The notes under the pieces: model-generated
Told to the model about the DNA's origin: nothing
Databases searched by the model: none
What the model saw: the letters and a program-made list of their open reading frames with translations, nothing else
Translations under genes and position numbers: made by a program
Shown here: piece after piece, positions 1-8,231 of the stretch
Position numbering within the stretch: the stretch's first letter is position 1
Layout: every line of letters starts with the position of its first letter
Origin: an uncultured Gammaproteobacteria bacterium
GTDB taxonomy: Bacteria; Pseudomonadota; Gammaproteobacteria; CAJQNE01
DNA length: 17,980 nt
Direction: 5' to 3'
Assembly: GCA_905479545.1 (NCBI GenBank)
Contig: CAJQNE010000454.1
Location: 1 to 17,980, forward strand

Positions 1-1
1 C

Positions 2-595
2 GATATCTTAGAGGTTGCCGACGAGCTGCTGATGCGGCGGGGCTTTAGCTCGTTTAGCTATAAACACATTGCCGTTGCTCTGGGTATGCGTAATGCCGCT
101 ATCCACTATCACTTTCCAGCCAAAAGCGATTTAGGTGTGGCATTGGTTCAGCGACACCGCCAGCGGTTTGCTTCCTGGAGTGCGACTCGTGATGCTGAAA
201 CCAATAGCTCAATAGACAGGCTCAAGGCGTTTGTTGATATTCGCTTGTTCAGGCAGTCTGGTCTGGAGCATGTGCTGTCACCTGAGTCGATTGTTTCGGC
301 TGACTATGAGATTCTGCCAGAACCTATGCAGCACGAAGCGCGAGCTTTGGTGCAAGACACTATTAGCTGGTTAAGTGAAACATTGCGTAGCGGCCTTGAT
401 AGCGGTGAACTGGCTTTTACCGGCTCTCCCGAAGATGTTGCATTGATGTTAGCCGCTGCAATGCACGGTGCACCGCATTTAGCGCAGGCCAACTCAGGCT
501 ATAGCTCAGCGCTAATGGTAAATACCCTGCTTGAACTGCTTCAGCCTGAACAGACGTTCGGGGCGCTCAAGTCGGCTGGCGGTGCCGTCGCCTAA
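2..595 (+). CDS. TetR-family transcriptional regulator, 5'-truncated
   Basis: A DNA-binding repressor-type protein whose first residues lie left of the window. The frame is open from base 2, so the ATG at 32 is internal and not the start. The visible protein begins DILEVADELL and continues into a TetR helix-turn-helix, with recognition helix around NAAIHYHFPAKSDL, typical of the family (Y-x-F-x-x-K). The rest is the variable helical ligand domain, ending in a poorly conserved tail. It is followed after about 165 bases by a crotonase-type CoA enzyme gene on the same strand, so it may control acyl-CoA metabolism nearby. Ligand and targets cannot be read from the sequence. Family call is secure; target is unknown. 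Confidence 0.88.
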   Translation, partial: DILEVADELLMRRGFSSFSYKHIAVALGMRNAAIHYHFPAKSDLGVALVQRHRQRFASWSATRDAETNSSIDRLKAFVDIRLFRQSGLEHVLSPESIVSADYEILPEPMQHEARALVQDTISWLSETLRSGLDSGELAFTGSPEDVALMLAAAMHGAPHLAQANSGYSSALMVNTLLELLQPEQTFGALKSAGGAVA

Positions 596-760
596 TTACG
601 CTCTCGTAATACCTTGGTAAAGTTTGCTTGGCCAAACGTTACTGTGAGCCGTTTTGGCGGCTTATTGCTCAGGGTTTTTCCCGTCTCCGCTGAGTTTTAC
701 TGGTCAATTACCCGGGCTGAGCTATGATTCGGATTGGTTTATTACTGGTTTAAAATTCGC

Positions 761-1903
761 ATGGCGCAGGCTGAAATCTCTCCAAAATCTTCGGGCCAAA
801 ATCCTCCGGTTACATTTGAGACTCTTGAGGCAGAAGGCGGCTCAATTGGCGTCGCAACCCTGAACAGTCCCAAAGCCCTCAACTCCCTGACTCTGGAAAT
901 GGTCGAGTTGCTGGGTGAGCAACTGCAAAACTGGCAAAGTGACCCTGACATCGGCTGTGTGCTGCTGCGCAGCTCCAGTGATAAAGCCTTCTGTGCCGGT
1001 GCCGACATCCGCCAACTCAACGCCGGTATTGCTGAATCACAGCACGGCGAGCGGCTCATCGCCCTAGAGCGATTTTTCGAACGGGAATACCGGCTCGATT
1101 ACCTCATCCATTGTTACAGCAAGCCCCTGATTGTATGGGGTAATGGCATTGTTATGGGTGGCGGACTGGGTTTATTCGCTGCGGGAAATTTCAGGGTTGT
1201 AACCGATAGCAGTCAATTGGCGATGCCGGAAGTAACGATAGGCCTGTTTCCCGATGTTGGTGCAAGTTGGTTTCTGAATAAAATGCCTGAGCATCTGGGT
1301 CGCTTTATTGGCCTCACTGCGGCGCGCCTGAACGCCGCCGATGCGCTCTATACCGGGCTGGCCGATATCGCTTTGCCGCATAGCGCCCAGTCGCAGGTAT
1401 TGGCGGATCTCCAACAGCTCAATTGGCAACGCTGTAAGCCCTGGGCAGAAGTTAATCGGGTGCTACGACAATACAACCTTAGCGAGTTGCCGCCATCGCA
1501 TATGCGGACGGATTACGAACCGTTGCAGCAACTTACCGGCGTCATTGAGCTGAGTCAGATAGAAGATCGTATTCAGCGCCTGCATGGCCAAAGTGATTGG
1601 TTGCGTCAATGTTCGCAGACAATGGCTGCGGGCAGTCCGATGACGCGCCGACTGGTTATAGAGCAGCTGGCACGCGGACGTTACTTGTCACTGGCCGACT
1701 GCTTCCGAATGGAATGGTGTATGGCCGTGCAAGCCTGCCAACAAGGTGAGTTCAGCGAAGGCGTACGAGCCTTATTAATTGATAAAGACAAAGCACCCAG
1801 TTGGCGTGATACGGATAGTGACTCGGTGCCGGATGAGTTGTTCTGGCGGCATTTTCAGCTGCCGCGTGGGGTGGCCAACAACCCGTTGGCTGATTTGCAA
1901 TAA
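761..1903 (+). CDS. 3-hydroxyisobutyryl-CoA hydrolase-like enoyl-CoA hydratase/isomerase family protein
   Basis: Crotonase-fold enzyme of 380 aa, the length usual for the HIBCH branch and longer than simple enoyl-CoA hydratases (about 260). The oxyanion-hole segments are FCAGADIR (about 77-84) and GIVMGGGLGL (129-138). The segment MPEVTIGLFPDVGASWFL follows, with Glu157 and Asp165 where HIBCH enzymes have catalytic acids. HIBCH releases 3-hydroxyisobutyrate from its CoA ester in valine degradation; some bacterial members act as hydratases on other acyl-CoAs, so the substrate is not certain. I chose ATG 761. An in-frame TTG at 734 adds nine residues of no family character, and neither start has a strong ribosome site. 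The gene stands alone between the TetR gene and a repeat. Confidence 0.85.
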   Translation: MAQAEISPKSSGQNPPVTFETLEAEGGSIGVATLNSPKALNSLTLEMVELLGEQLQNWQSDPDIGCVLLRSSSDKAFCAGADIRQLNAGIAESQHGERLIALERFFEREYRLDYLIHCYSKPLIVWGNGIVMGGGLGLFAAGNFRVVTDSSQLAMPEVTIGLFPDVGASWFLNKMPEHLGRFIGLTAARLNAADALYTGLADIALPHSAQSQVLADLQQLNWQRCKPWAEVNRVLRQYNLSELPPSHMRTDYEPLQQLTGVIELSQIEDRIQRLHGQSDWLRQCSQTMAAGSPMTRRLVIEQLARGRYLSLADCFRMEWCMAVQACQQGEFSEGVRALLIDKDKAPSWRDTDSDSVPDELFWRHFQLPRGVANNPLADLQ

Positions 1904-1911
1904 AGCTCTGA

Positions 1912-2039
1912 AACCACAGGTTTCACAGATTATGCAGATTGATCGACCGGCTGTATTGTGAGCCGGTTGTTAGGTTATGCCGGTTAGTTTTTTTGCGGAC
2001 TTTTTAAGTTAATCGCTATAATCTGTGTCATCTGTGGTT
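1912..2039. repeat. Imperfect inverted repeat with 21-base arms (possible small mobile or REP-like element)
   Basis: The arms at 1912-1932 and 2019-2039 are reverse complements at 17 of 21 positions: aaccacag, four mismatched bases, then cacagatta. Weaker similarity continues a few bases inward. Inside lies a perfect 7-bp hairpin, accggct (1946-1952) with agccggt (1961-1967). The element fills almost the whole gap between the crotonase gene and the CinA-like gene. No transposase is present. It could be a non-autonomous element or a structured transcript end; copy number in the genome would tell. Confidence 0.6.
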
Positions 2040-2081
2040 AGAAACCACTGCCTCAAACCTGAATTCGTAAAAGGACAGACT

Positions 2082-2828
2082 ATGCGCTTTGGTGCCGTTA
2101 TTGTGGGCGACGAAATTCTGCTCGGCAAACGTACCGACCGACATATTCCATTTTTAATTAATGCGCTGAATCAGCGTGGCCATGAGTTGGCCTGGGCGCA
2201 GTTTGTTAGCGACGATGCACTCCGGCTGGAGCGCGTATTGCGAAGCAGCATGGCTGAGGTAGTGCCAGGCGAGTTAGCAGTTATTAGTTTTGGAGGGATA
2301 GGCGCAACGCCAGATGACCGCACCCGTCAATGTGCTGCTTTGGCAGCGGGTTTGCCGCTGGAATATCAGCCCGAGGGGGTGAAAATTCTGGAGCAAGAGT
2401 TTGCTGACCGGCTGTACCCGCATCGTATCAACATGGTGAATTTCCCGGCAGGTAGCGAGTTAATACCTAATCCGGTGAACCGGGTGCCTGGTTTCAGCAT
2501 CAACCAGCATCACTTCGTGCCAGGGTTTCCCAGCATGGCGCACCCAATGATCGAATGGGTATTGGACACCCTCTACACCGGTGGTATTGCTGATGCGGAG
2601 CAACGCCGCATCATCGAGAATACCGCAGAGAGCGATTTGATTCCGATAATGGAAAAGTTGTTGGCCGGCTATCCGAACCTGAAGCTATCCTGCTTGCCCA
2701 GCGCCAAGCCTGGTGTCCGTGAAATCGACCTGGGTCTGCGGGCGACGGCAGTGGTTGTTGAGGCAGCCGGCGCTGAGCTGGATGTTTGGCTCAGTGCGGC
2801 TCGAATACCGCAGCGGCCATTCCGTTAA
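2082..2828 (+). CDS. CinA-like molybdopterin-binding (MoCF_biosynth) domain protein
   Basis: A 248-aa protein whose N-terminal half is a MoCF-biosynthesis/CinA N-domain. It opens MRFGAVIVGDEILLGKRTD, and the motif FGGIGATPDD (about 70-79) matches the usual S-G-G-x-G-x-T-x-D-D signature of this fold. There is no C-terminal CinA amidohydrolase domain, so it belongs to the short stand-alone class. Those proteins are annotated as competence/damage-inducible or FAD-synthetase-like, and the true reaction is unclear. The start at ATG 2082 is supported by AAGGA at 2071. An in-frame start further upstream (2025) would fall inside the inverted repeat and is rejected. It converges with the racemase gene. 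Confidence 0.82.
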   Translation: MRFGAVIVGDEILLGKRTDRHIPFLINALNQRGHELAWAQFVSDDALRLERVLRSSMAEVVPGELAVISFGGIGATPDDRTRQCAALAAGLPLEYQPEGVKILEQEFADRLYPHRINMVNFPAGSELIPNPVNRVPGFSINQHHFVPGFPSMAHPMIEWVLDTLYTGGIADAEQRRIIENTAESDLIPIMEKLLAGYPNLKLSCLPSAKPGVREIDLGLRATAVVVEAAGAELDVWLSAARIPQRPFR

Positions 2829-2844
2829 ACCCAGCTCAGTGCAT

Positions 2845-2866
2845 GCAGTTAAGCCCGTTAAACTGC
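2845..2866. other. Short bulged hairpin between converging genes
   Basis: gcagttaa pairs with ttaaactgc across a 5-base loop with one bulged A. It lies in the 68-base gap where the CinA-like gene and the racemase gene meet tail to tail, so it may help end transcription. No T-run follows on either strand, so it is not a standard intrinsic terminator. Confidence 0.25.
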
Positions 2867-2896
2867 CCGGGAGCGGTGCTGGCTGTTAAACGCAGT

Positions 2897-4048
2897 CTAT
2901 AGCTGCACAACCGCACCGTCAGCAAGCAAGCTATCAATTTCAGCTTGTGGAATTCCACAGGCCAGCAATGTTTCAGCGGTATCCGTGCCAGGTTTCGCTG
3001 CCGGTGTCGGCTTTGCATTCCCCGCGGATGAAAACTTCGGTACTGGCCCCGGCTGCATCTGGCCATTAACTTCAACAAAACTGCCGCGGGCAACGTTGTG
3101 CGGGTGATTAGGAGCCTCGGTCAGGTCCAGCACCGGAGCGAAACAGCTGTCGGTGCCTTCCATTATTTCGCACCACTGATCCCGGGTTTTTTGTTTGAAG
3201 ACCGTCTCTAATGCCGTTTTTTGGTCGCGCCATTGCGTGAAATCCATTTGGTTATCAAATATCGGGTCGCTTAGGTCCGCGTGCTGGCGAAGCAGGGCAT
3301 AGAACTGCGGTTCGATGGAGCCAATAGATACGTATTTTCCGTCAGCGGTTTCATAGACGTCGTAAAACGGTGCACCGCCATCCAGCAGGTTGGTGCCGGG
3401 TGTCAGGCTGTGCATTCCGACGTTATGCATATCGAAAAACATGCTCATTAGTGCCGCGGAGCCTTCGACCATGGAAGTATCGACGACCTGGCCTTTGCCG
3501 GTGCTTTTCGCGGACAGCATTGCGCTTACCATGCCGAACGCCAGCATCATACCGCCGCCGCCAAAGTCGCCGACTAAGTTAAGCGGTGGCGTAGGTTTTT
3601 GTCCGGCCCGGCCAATCGCGGCGGCCGCACCGGAGAGGCTGATGTAGTTCAGGTCGTGACCGGCAGCTTGTGCCATCGGCCCTGTTTGGCCCCAGCCCGT
3701 CATCCGGCCGTAAACGAGTGCCGGATTCTGTGCCATGCATTGTTCAGGGCCAATGCCGAGCTTTTCTGTTACGCCGGGACGGTAGCCTTCAAAAAGGCCG
3801 TCAGCAGTCTCACAAAGTTTGAGTATGGTCTTGATGCCACCTGGCTTTTTTAAATCGACGGCAATGCTTTTACGGTTACGAAACATTGTATCGTGGCCGA
3901 AGCCGGCCGCCGGGTTGCCGCCGGGTCGGTCGATGCGAATAACCTCAGCACCCGCATCCGCCAGCATCATCCCGCAAAACGGGCCGGGGCCGATGCCCGC
4001 TAGTTCAATAATACGAAGGCCGCTAAGAGGGCCGGTTGAAGTGCTCAT
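2897..4048 (-). CDS. Alpha-methylacyl-CoA racemase (CaiB/BaiF CoA-transferase family)
   Basis: A 383-aa type III CoA-transferase-fold protein. The N-terminus has LAGIGPGPFCGMMLADAGAE, and the central segment GYRPGVTEKLGIGP then GRMTGWGQTGP is typical of the AMACR branch. His131 (in GHDLNYI) and Asp161 (in GDFGGGG) fall where the mycobacterial racemase MCR has its catalytic His126 and Asp156. The enzyme would interconvert R and S 2-methylacyl-CoA esters so branched or sterol side chains can enter beta-oxidation. The start is supported by AAGGA five to six bases upstream on the minus strand. It follows the MAPEG gene, but a 63-base palindrome lies between, so it may be a separate unit. Confidence 0.92.
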   Translation of the reverse strand: MSTSTGPLSGLRIIELAGIGPGPFCGMMLADAGAEVIRIDRPGGNPAAGFGHDTMFRNRKSIAVDLKKPGGIKTILKLCETADGLFEGYRPGVTEKLGIGPEQCMAQNPALVYGRMTGWGQTGPMAQAAGHDLNYISLSGAAAAIGRAGQKPTPPLNLVGDFGGGGMMLAFGMVSAMLSAKSTGKGQVVDTSMVEGSAALMSMFFDMHNVGMHSLTPGTNLLDGGAPFYDVYETADGKYVSIGSIEPQFYALLRQHADLSDPIFDNQMDFTQWRDQKTALETVFKQKTRDQWCEIMEGTDSCFAPVLDLTEAPNHPHNVARGSFVEVNGQMQPGPVPKFSSAGNAKPTPAAKPGTDTAETLLACGIPQAEIDSLLADGAVVQL

Positions 4049-4066
4049 GTGGGTTCCTTTTCAGCT

Positions 4067-4129
4067 CCGTTCGGCCTGAGCCTGTCGAAGGCCTTACAGC
4101 AATGCCTTCGACAGGCTCAGCTTGAACGG
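4067..4129. repeat. Long palindrome with 26-base arms and 11-base loop
   Basis: Arms 4067-4092 and 4104-4129 pair at 23 of 26 positions. The inner 17 bases, ctgagcctgtcgaaggc against gccttcgacaggctcag, are perfect. The sequence type (ttcgacaggctcag with gaacgg at the end) resembles palindromes seen dispersed in intergenic DNA of many bacteria; that is from memory and not checked. It lies downstream of the MAPEG gene and just upstream of the racemase ribosome site. No T-run follows, so it is not a classic terminator, though it could slow transcription or shield mRNA ends. Confidence 0.75.
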
Positions 4130-4161
4130 GTAATAGATAGTTTGGGTAATGCTGACTGTGT

Positions 4162-4572
4162 TTAGCTCGCCAGCGGTCCGGCAGTTGCCGCCAGCTTAAA
4201 CATCCAAATGGCGATGCCGAGTGAGCCTAAAAAAGCTATCGACCGAAGAGTGCCGATATCTGCCAGATAAAAAGCGGCATGGAGAATGCGGCACACGACA
4301 AAGGCGATGCTGAGCGTGGTTATTTGCTCGGCGGTAACGCCAGCCATGTGGGTAACCACAATAGCGGCGGTAAACAGCGCCAGGCCTTCCCATGCATTCA
4401 TCTGAGCAGCCCATGCGCGGTGGGTGAAGCCCTCGGCACGCATAGAGTTGAGCCTGGGGTAGTTATTGTCGAGTTTTCCTGCCGCTTTGACGCGAGCGAT
4501 GCCAGCGATAGTAGAGAGTGGAATAATCGGCCAGACGGCGAGAAAAGCGAGGCACCAGAGTGGGATAGTCAT
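4162..4572 (-). CDS. MAPEG family membrane protein
   Basis: A 136-aa integral membrane protein with four hydrophobic stretches, the size and layout of the MAPEG family (membrane-associated proteins in eicosanoid and glutathione metabolism). The conserved segment is RAWAAQMNAWEGLALF (about 52-67), with the Arg, Asn59 and Glu62 of the family, and later RILHAAFYLAD (95-105). Some family members are glutathione transferases; many bacterial ones have no known substrate. The start is well supported by AGGAGA eight bases upstream. It sits in the minus-strand acyl-CoA cluster 59 bases after the kinase gene, so a role in detoxifying reactive lipid products is possible but only inferred. Confidence 0.85.
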   Translation of the reverse strand: MTIPLWCLAFLAVWPIIPLSTIAGIARVKAAGKLDNNYPRLNSMRAEGFTHRAWAAQMNAWEGLALFTAAIVVTHMAGVTAEQITTLSIAFVVCRILHAAFYLADIGTLRSIAFLGSLGIAIWMFKLAATAGPLAS

Positions 4573-4631
4573 TGTTATTCTCCTGTAAGTGTTCTGTTGG
4601 TTTTAAATAGTGGTGGCTAAATAACTGTGGT

Positions 4632-5675
4632 TCAAATTCGTCGGTGCGCGCGGCGAAATAAACCCATCGCGCTGTGGTGCAAGAAGTCGCCGGTTGCTTT
4701 GTCGAGCTTGCCCGATTTGGCGCGGGCGTAGCTACCTTCAAGAATAATCGCCAGTTTGAAGCAAGCCAGAACAACGTACCAATTGATAGCGCGCAGGCTG
4801 CGGCTGCTTTGCTGTGCGTAATGGGAAACCAGCTCGGCTTCATCAGGGAAGCCCGCCCATGGCTGCACGGCTGTGACCATTTCACCAGGGTTGTTGGCGT
4901 CCGGCCAGGTTGCCAGCAACCAGCCCAGGTCGAGAAGTGGATCGCCGATAGTGCTAAGTTCCCAGTCGACCAATGCCGCCAGTTTTCCTGTGTTGTGGCT
5001 GAACATCACATTCGCTAAATGGCAATCGCCGTGCAGTATCCCCGGGGTGAAATCCGCAGGGCAGTTGGACTCGATCCATACCGCCAGCCTGTCGACTTCA
5101 GGTAATTCGCAGTCATCATAGCCATTCAATTGCTGATAGCTTTTGAGTTGCTTTAGCCAGCGTGGTACTTGTCGTTCGAGAAAGCCTTCGGGGTTGCCGA
5201 AATCGCCGAGGCCAACGGCCTGATAATCGACCCGGCCAAGCGCAGCGATGCCGTCAACAATGCTCAGCCCCATTTCGTGACGCACACTGGCGCTATTTTT
5301 ATGCAGCTCAGGTAGTCCTACGGTGGCGTTAAAGCCATCAACCGGCTCCATCAAATAAAACGCCGCGCCAATGACGTCGGCATCGTCACAAGCGGCAATT
5401 AATCCGGGGTGGGGCACTTCGCTGCCCGCGAGCGCGGCCAGAATTTGTGCTTCGCGACGCATCGTCTTATCGCTGTTATCACCTTGGTTAGCGCGTTTGT
5501 TCAGCGGCGGCCGTCTCAGTACATATGAGCGATTGGCCCGCTCAAAATGCAGCAGAATATTTTGTGTGCCGCCGGTAAGTTGTCTGGCGTTTTGCAACTT
5601 GCCACTGCCGAGTTGTTGCTCGTCCATCCAATCGGTGAGTGCCGAAAAGTCGACTAGCTCCTGCAGTTGTGACAT
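4632..5675 (-). CDS. APH-fold phosphotransferase, ACAD10/11-kinase-like
   Basis: A 347-aa protein of the aminoglycoside phosphotransferase fold, of the type found beside acyl-CoA dehydrogenase genes rather than a resistance enzyme. Visible parts are an N-lobe with LTGGTQNILL and VLRRPP, the catalytic loop HGDCHLANVMF (His215 onward), and the metal-binding segment VDWELSTIGDPLLDLG (Asp237 region). Known relatives LvaA and the kinase domain of ACAD10/11 phosphorylate the 4-hydroxyl of 4-hydroxyacyl-CoA. It is clearly paralogous to the kinase at 13364-14473: both share VLRRPP, VDYxA and GDFGxPEG-like or ADFGKPEG-like segments. The start is ATG 5675; a TTG two codons upstream is unlikely. It begins 13 bases after the thioesterase stop, so it is in the operon. 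Confidence 0.88.
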   Translation of the reverse strand: MSQLQELVDFSALTDWMDEQQLGSGKLQNARQLTGGTQNILLHFERANRSYVLRRPPLNKRANQGDNSDKTMRREAQILAALAGSEVPHPGLIAACDDADVIGAAFYLMEPVDGFNATVGLPELHKNSASVRHEMGLSIVDGIAALGRVDYQAVGLGDFGNPEGFLERQVPRWLKQLKSYQQLNGYDDCELPEVDRLAVWIESNCPADFTPGILHGDCHLANVMFSHNTGKLAALVDWELSTIGDPLLDLGWLLATWPDANNPGEMVTAVQPWAGFPDEAELVSHYAQQSSRSLRAINWYVVLACFKLAIILEGSYARAKSGKLDKATGDFLHHSAMGLFRRAHRRI

Positions 5676-5688
5676 CAGCAATGGTCCG

Positions 5689-6288
5689 TCACGTCGCCGC
5701 TGGTGGCCGAACTGCGGTTCTTCGGGAGCGGAGTTGATAGTTGCCTACGGTAGTCGCAACGATGGTGCCATCGTCTAGCTTCAGTTCGCCAAAAAGCTCA
5801 AAACTGGCTTTGCCATTTTCTTCGGCATCATTCGCAATACGATTCAGATCGGCGTCGCTAAGTTTAAATTCAACAGATACGTCACCAGTGGCGGGGGCGA
5901 TATATTTTATCGATAGTTCAGTAACAATCGGGTAGAACTTTTTTTGATCAAAACTGGATAAGTACAGCACACCCCCGGGAAATTCCGCCAGCGTAAACAG
6001 CGCGCCGGCGTACATGGTTTTGACGTGGTTTTTGTTGCCGCGAAGAGGCATTTCACAGACGACATGACCACGTTCCATTCGCTTTATTCGCACACCGCTA
6101 CGGCGAATAAAGCCGATCATAAGCGGCGCGACGCGACGCAAAATGGCCGGTTTTATTCGTTCGTTTATCACCGCGCCGAGCACACCAAATGGCGCGCCAC
6201 CTCTGGCATTTTCGGCGATCACTTTTGCGGCTTGCTGTTCGTAGCTTTCGTAATCTTTTTCCGGGTGCTTGTTCTTAGGGCTGGTCAC
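5689..6288 (-). CDS. Hotdog-fold thioesterase-like protein (DUF4442/YiiD_C type)
   Basis: A 199-aa protein with a hotdog core. The segment GNKNHVKTMYAGALFTLAE (about 84-102) carries the Asn-His and Gly-Ala-Leu-Phe pattern of DUF4442/YiiD_C thioesterase-like proteins. A helical N-terminal extension of about 60 residues precedes it. The likely activity is acyl-CoA thioester hydrolysis, but many members are untested. Start is GTG: its first base is the last base of the upstream SDR stop codon (TAGTG), so translation is probably coupled. This is strong operon evidence. An adjacent kinase gene follows 13 bases later. The fold is fairly sure; the substrate is unknown. Confidence 0.78.
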   Translation of the reverse strand: MTSPKNKHPEKDYESYEQQAAKVIAENARGGAPFGVLGAVINERIKPAILRRVAPLMIGFIRRSGVRIKRMERGHVVCEMPLRGNKNHVKTMYAGALFTLAEFPGGVLYLSSFDQKKFYPIVTELSIKYIAPATGDVSVEFKLSDADLNRIANDAEENGKASFELFGELKLDDGTIVATTVGNYQLRSRRTAVRPPAAT

Positions 6289-7055
6289 TACTTCGGTGCC
6301 ATACGAATCGCGCCGTCGAGACGAATAGTTTCGCCATTGAGCATGGTGTTTTCGAATATTTGCTCAGCCAATTGGGCGAACTCATCCGGCTTGCCCAAGC
6401 GTGGTGGGAAAGGTACCTGAGCACCCAAAGATTCTTTTGCTTCTTCGGGTAGCGCTGCCAGTAATGGAGTTTCAAACAGGCCCGGGGCGATGGTCATAAC
6501 GCGAATGCCAAAGCGTGCTAACTCGCGCGCAATTGGCAGGGTCATGCCAACAATGGCTCCCTTGGACGCAGAGTAAGCGGCTTGGCCTATCTGGCCATCA
6601 AATGCGGCAACCGAGGCGGTGTTAATAATTACGCCGCGCTCGTTTTTGTCATTCGTTTCTTGCTTGCTCATGGCTTCTGCGCCGAGCCGAAGCATATTGA
6701 AGCTGCCGAGGAGGTTGATATTAATGACTTTCATAAACTGCTCAGCGCTATGCACACCATCGCGGCCCAATACTTTCGCCGGTACTCCGGTGCCCGCGCA
6801 GTTGACTACGCCAGCCAATAAACCCTGCATGGCAATCGCTTTGTCGACAGCGGCCTGGCACTGGTCAGAATCCATTACGTTGGTTTTTGCGAACTGCACG
6901 GCGTCGCCAAGTTCTGCGATCAACGCGTCGGCGCGGTCTTGCTGAATATCGACGATGAGGGCGTTGCCGCCAGCGGCAACGATGCGGCGGACGGTAGCTT
7001 CGCCAAGGCCGGAGGCGCCGCCGGTGACGATTACAGTGTTGTTTTTGAATTCCAT
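6288..7055 (-). CDS. SDR-family 3-hydroxyacyl-CoA dehydrogenase (HSD10-like)
   Basis: A 255-aa short-chain dehydrogenase. It has the NAD-binding TGGASGLG (11-18), Asp36 at the end of the second strand (favouring NAD over NADP), NCAG (85-88), Ser148, and the catalytic Tyr161 and Lys165 in YSASK. The late segment PFPPRLGKPDEFAQL and the overall length match type II 3-hydroxyacyl-CoA dehydrogenases (HSD17B10). These oxidise 3-hydroxyacyl-CoA or 2-methyl-3-hydroxybutyryl-CoA in beta-oxidation and isoleucine breakdown. It lies 36 bases after the acyl-CoA dehydrogenase gene and overlaps the next gene by one base. This gives consecutive steps of one acyl-CoA pathway. The exact chain length is not readable. 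Confidence 0.9.
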   Translation of the reverse strand: MEFKNNTVIVTGGASGLGEATVRRIVAAGGNALIVDIQQDRADALIAELGDAVQFAKTNVMDSDQCQAAVDKAIAMQGLLAGVVNCAGTGVPAKVLGRDGVHSAEQFMKVININLLGSFNMLRLGAEAMSKQETNDKNERGVIINTASVAAFDGQIGQAAYSASKGAIVGMTLPIARELARFGIRVMTIAPGLFETPLLAALPEEAKESLGAQVPFPPRLGKPDEFAQLAEQIFENTMLNGETIRLDGAIRMAPK

Positions 7056-7091
7056 GTTTTGTCTCGGGTTTTAAATTTTTACGGGGATAGG

Positions 7092-8231
7092 TTAGTCGAG
7101 AATACTGCGGGCAATAATCTCTTTCATAATTTCTGAGCTACCGGCCAGAATGCGGTGAATGCGTTCATCCTGATACATACGGCAAATCGGGTACTCGTCC
7201 ATATAGCCTGCGCCGCCATGCAGCTGCACACCTTCATCTACCATACGGCCGGCTACTTCGCTGCTGAAGAGCTTAATACGCGCGGCATCTTCGGGCGCAA
7301 GGCTGCCAGCATTTATTTTCGCCACAGCGTTATCGATGTACTGCTGAGCAATATCAATTTGCATGTCCAAATCGGCAAGCTTAAAACGGGTGTTCTGCAT
7401 TTTGCTGAGCGGTTTGCCAAACACTTTGCGTTCACGAACAAACTCTTTTGTTACACGCATCGCTTCATTCGCACCGGCTAGGTTACCTACCGCAGCAATT
7501 AGCCGTTCTTCGGCCAGGCCCTGCATTAGGTGAATAAAGCCCTGACCCGGAGAGCCAAGCAGATTCTCTTTTGGCACTTTTACATTGTCGAAAAATAGCT
7601 CGGCAGTGTCGTTGGTTTTCATGCCCATTTTTTTCAGATTACGACCGCGTGCAAAACCTTCCATGTCGCCTTCGACGATGAACAGGCTGACTCCGTAGGG
7701 ATTATCAGGTTCGGTTTTAGCCGCAACTATGATGATATCGGCGTTGATGCCGTTTGAGATGTAGGTTTTATTGCCATTCAGTACGTAGTGGTCGTCTTTC
7801 TCCACAGCGCTGGTACGCATGGCTGAAAGGTCGGAACCGGCCTGTGGTTCGGTCATGGCGATAGCGAGAATTTTTTCACCGCTGATACAGTCGGGTAAAA
7901 AACGGGCGCATTGCTCGTCAGTACCGAAGTTCTTTATGTAGGGGCCAACCAGGCGGCTGTGGAGCGTGATAAAAAAACCGGAGTCGCCATGGGCGGCATT
8001 TTCTTCGATAAGAATTTGCTCATAACGAAAGTCGGTTAGCCCTAAACCGCCATATTTTTCGTCGGCCCACATGCATAAATAGCCCATATCACCGGCTTTT
8101 TTATACATTTCGCGAGGAATAATACCGGCTTCGCGCCACTCTTCGTGGTGAGGACGTACTTCTTTCTGAAAGAATTTCCGTGCTGAATCACGGAATAGTT
8201 CCATATCGGAATCAAAACAATCGCGTTGCAT
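7092..8231 (-). CDS. Acyl-CoA dehydrogenase, long-chain (LCAD)-like
   Basis: A 379-aa flavoprotein that introduces the alpha-beta double bond into acyl-CoA. AMTEPQAGSDLSAMRT (125-140) and KTYISNGI are the usual FAD/substrate segments, and RERKVFGKPLS and QLHGGAGYMDEYP lie further on. At the position where medium-chain enzymes have the catalytic Glu (YEGT), this protein reads LAGSSEI, with Ala. The alternative base is Glu242 in LAEERL, matching LPQERL of LCAD, and the IMKE tail also fits LCAD. The start ATG 8231 has GGAG six bases upstream; a further in-frame start at 8249 lacks support. First gene of the minus-strand operon, facing a divergent SDR. Confidence 0.92.
   Translation of the reverse strand: MQRDCFDSDMELFRDSARKFFQKEVRPHHEEWREAGIIPREMYKKAGDMGYLCMWADEKYGGLGLTDFRYEQILIEENAAHGDSGFFITLHSRLVGPYIKNFGTDEQCARFLPDCISGEKILAIAMTEPQAGSDLSAMRTSAVEKDDHYVLNGNKTYISNGINADIIIVAAKTEPDNPYGVSLFIVEGDMEGFARGRNLKKMGMKTNDTAELFFDNVKVPKENLLGSPGQGFIHLMQGLAEERLIAAVGNLAGANEAMRVTKEFVRERKVFGKPLSKMQNTRFKLADLDMQIDIAQQYIDNAVAKINAGSLAPEDAARIKLFSSEVAGRMVDEGVQLHGGAGYMDEYPICRMYQDERIHRILAGSSEIMKEIIARSILD

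Noticed and set aside
644..670. Short hairpin after the TetR gene (agccg / cggct) as a terminator
   Set aside because: The stem is only five base pairs and no T-run follows at once.
742..1059. Open frame on the minus strand inside the crotonase gene
   Set aside because: It overlaps a well-supported gene, has no recognisable protein signature and no ribosome site.
2025..2081. Earlier in-frame start for the CinA-like gene
   Set aside because: It lies inside the inverted repeat, and AAGGA supports the ATG at 2082.
3370..4079. Several plus-strand open frames opposite the racemase gene
   Set aside because: They are antisense to clear AMACR sequence and encode no recognisable family.
4632..5675. 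Aminoglycoside resistance kinase
   Set aside because: The APH fold is shared, but the acyl-CoA context and paralogue fit the ACAD10/11-type kinase group better.
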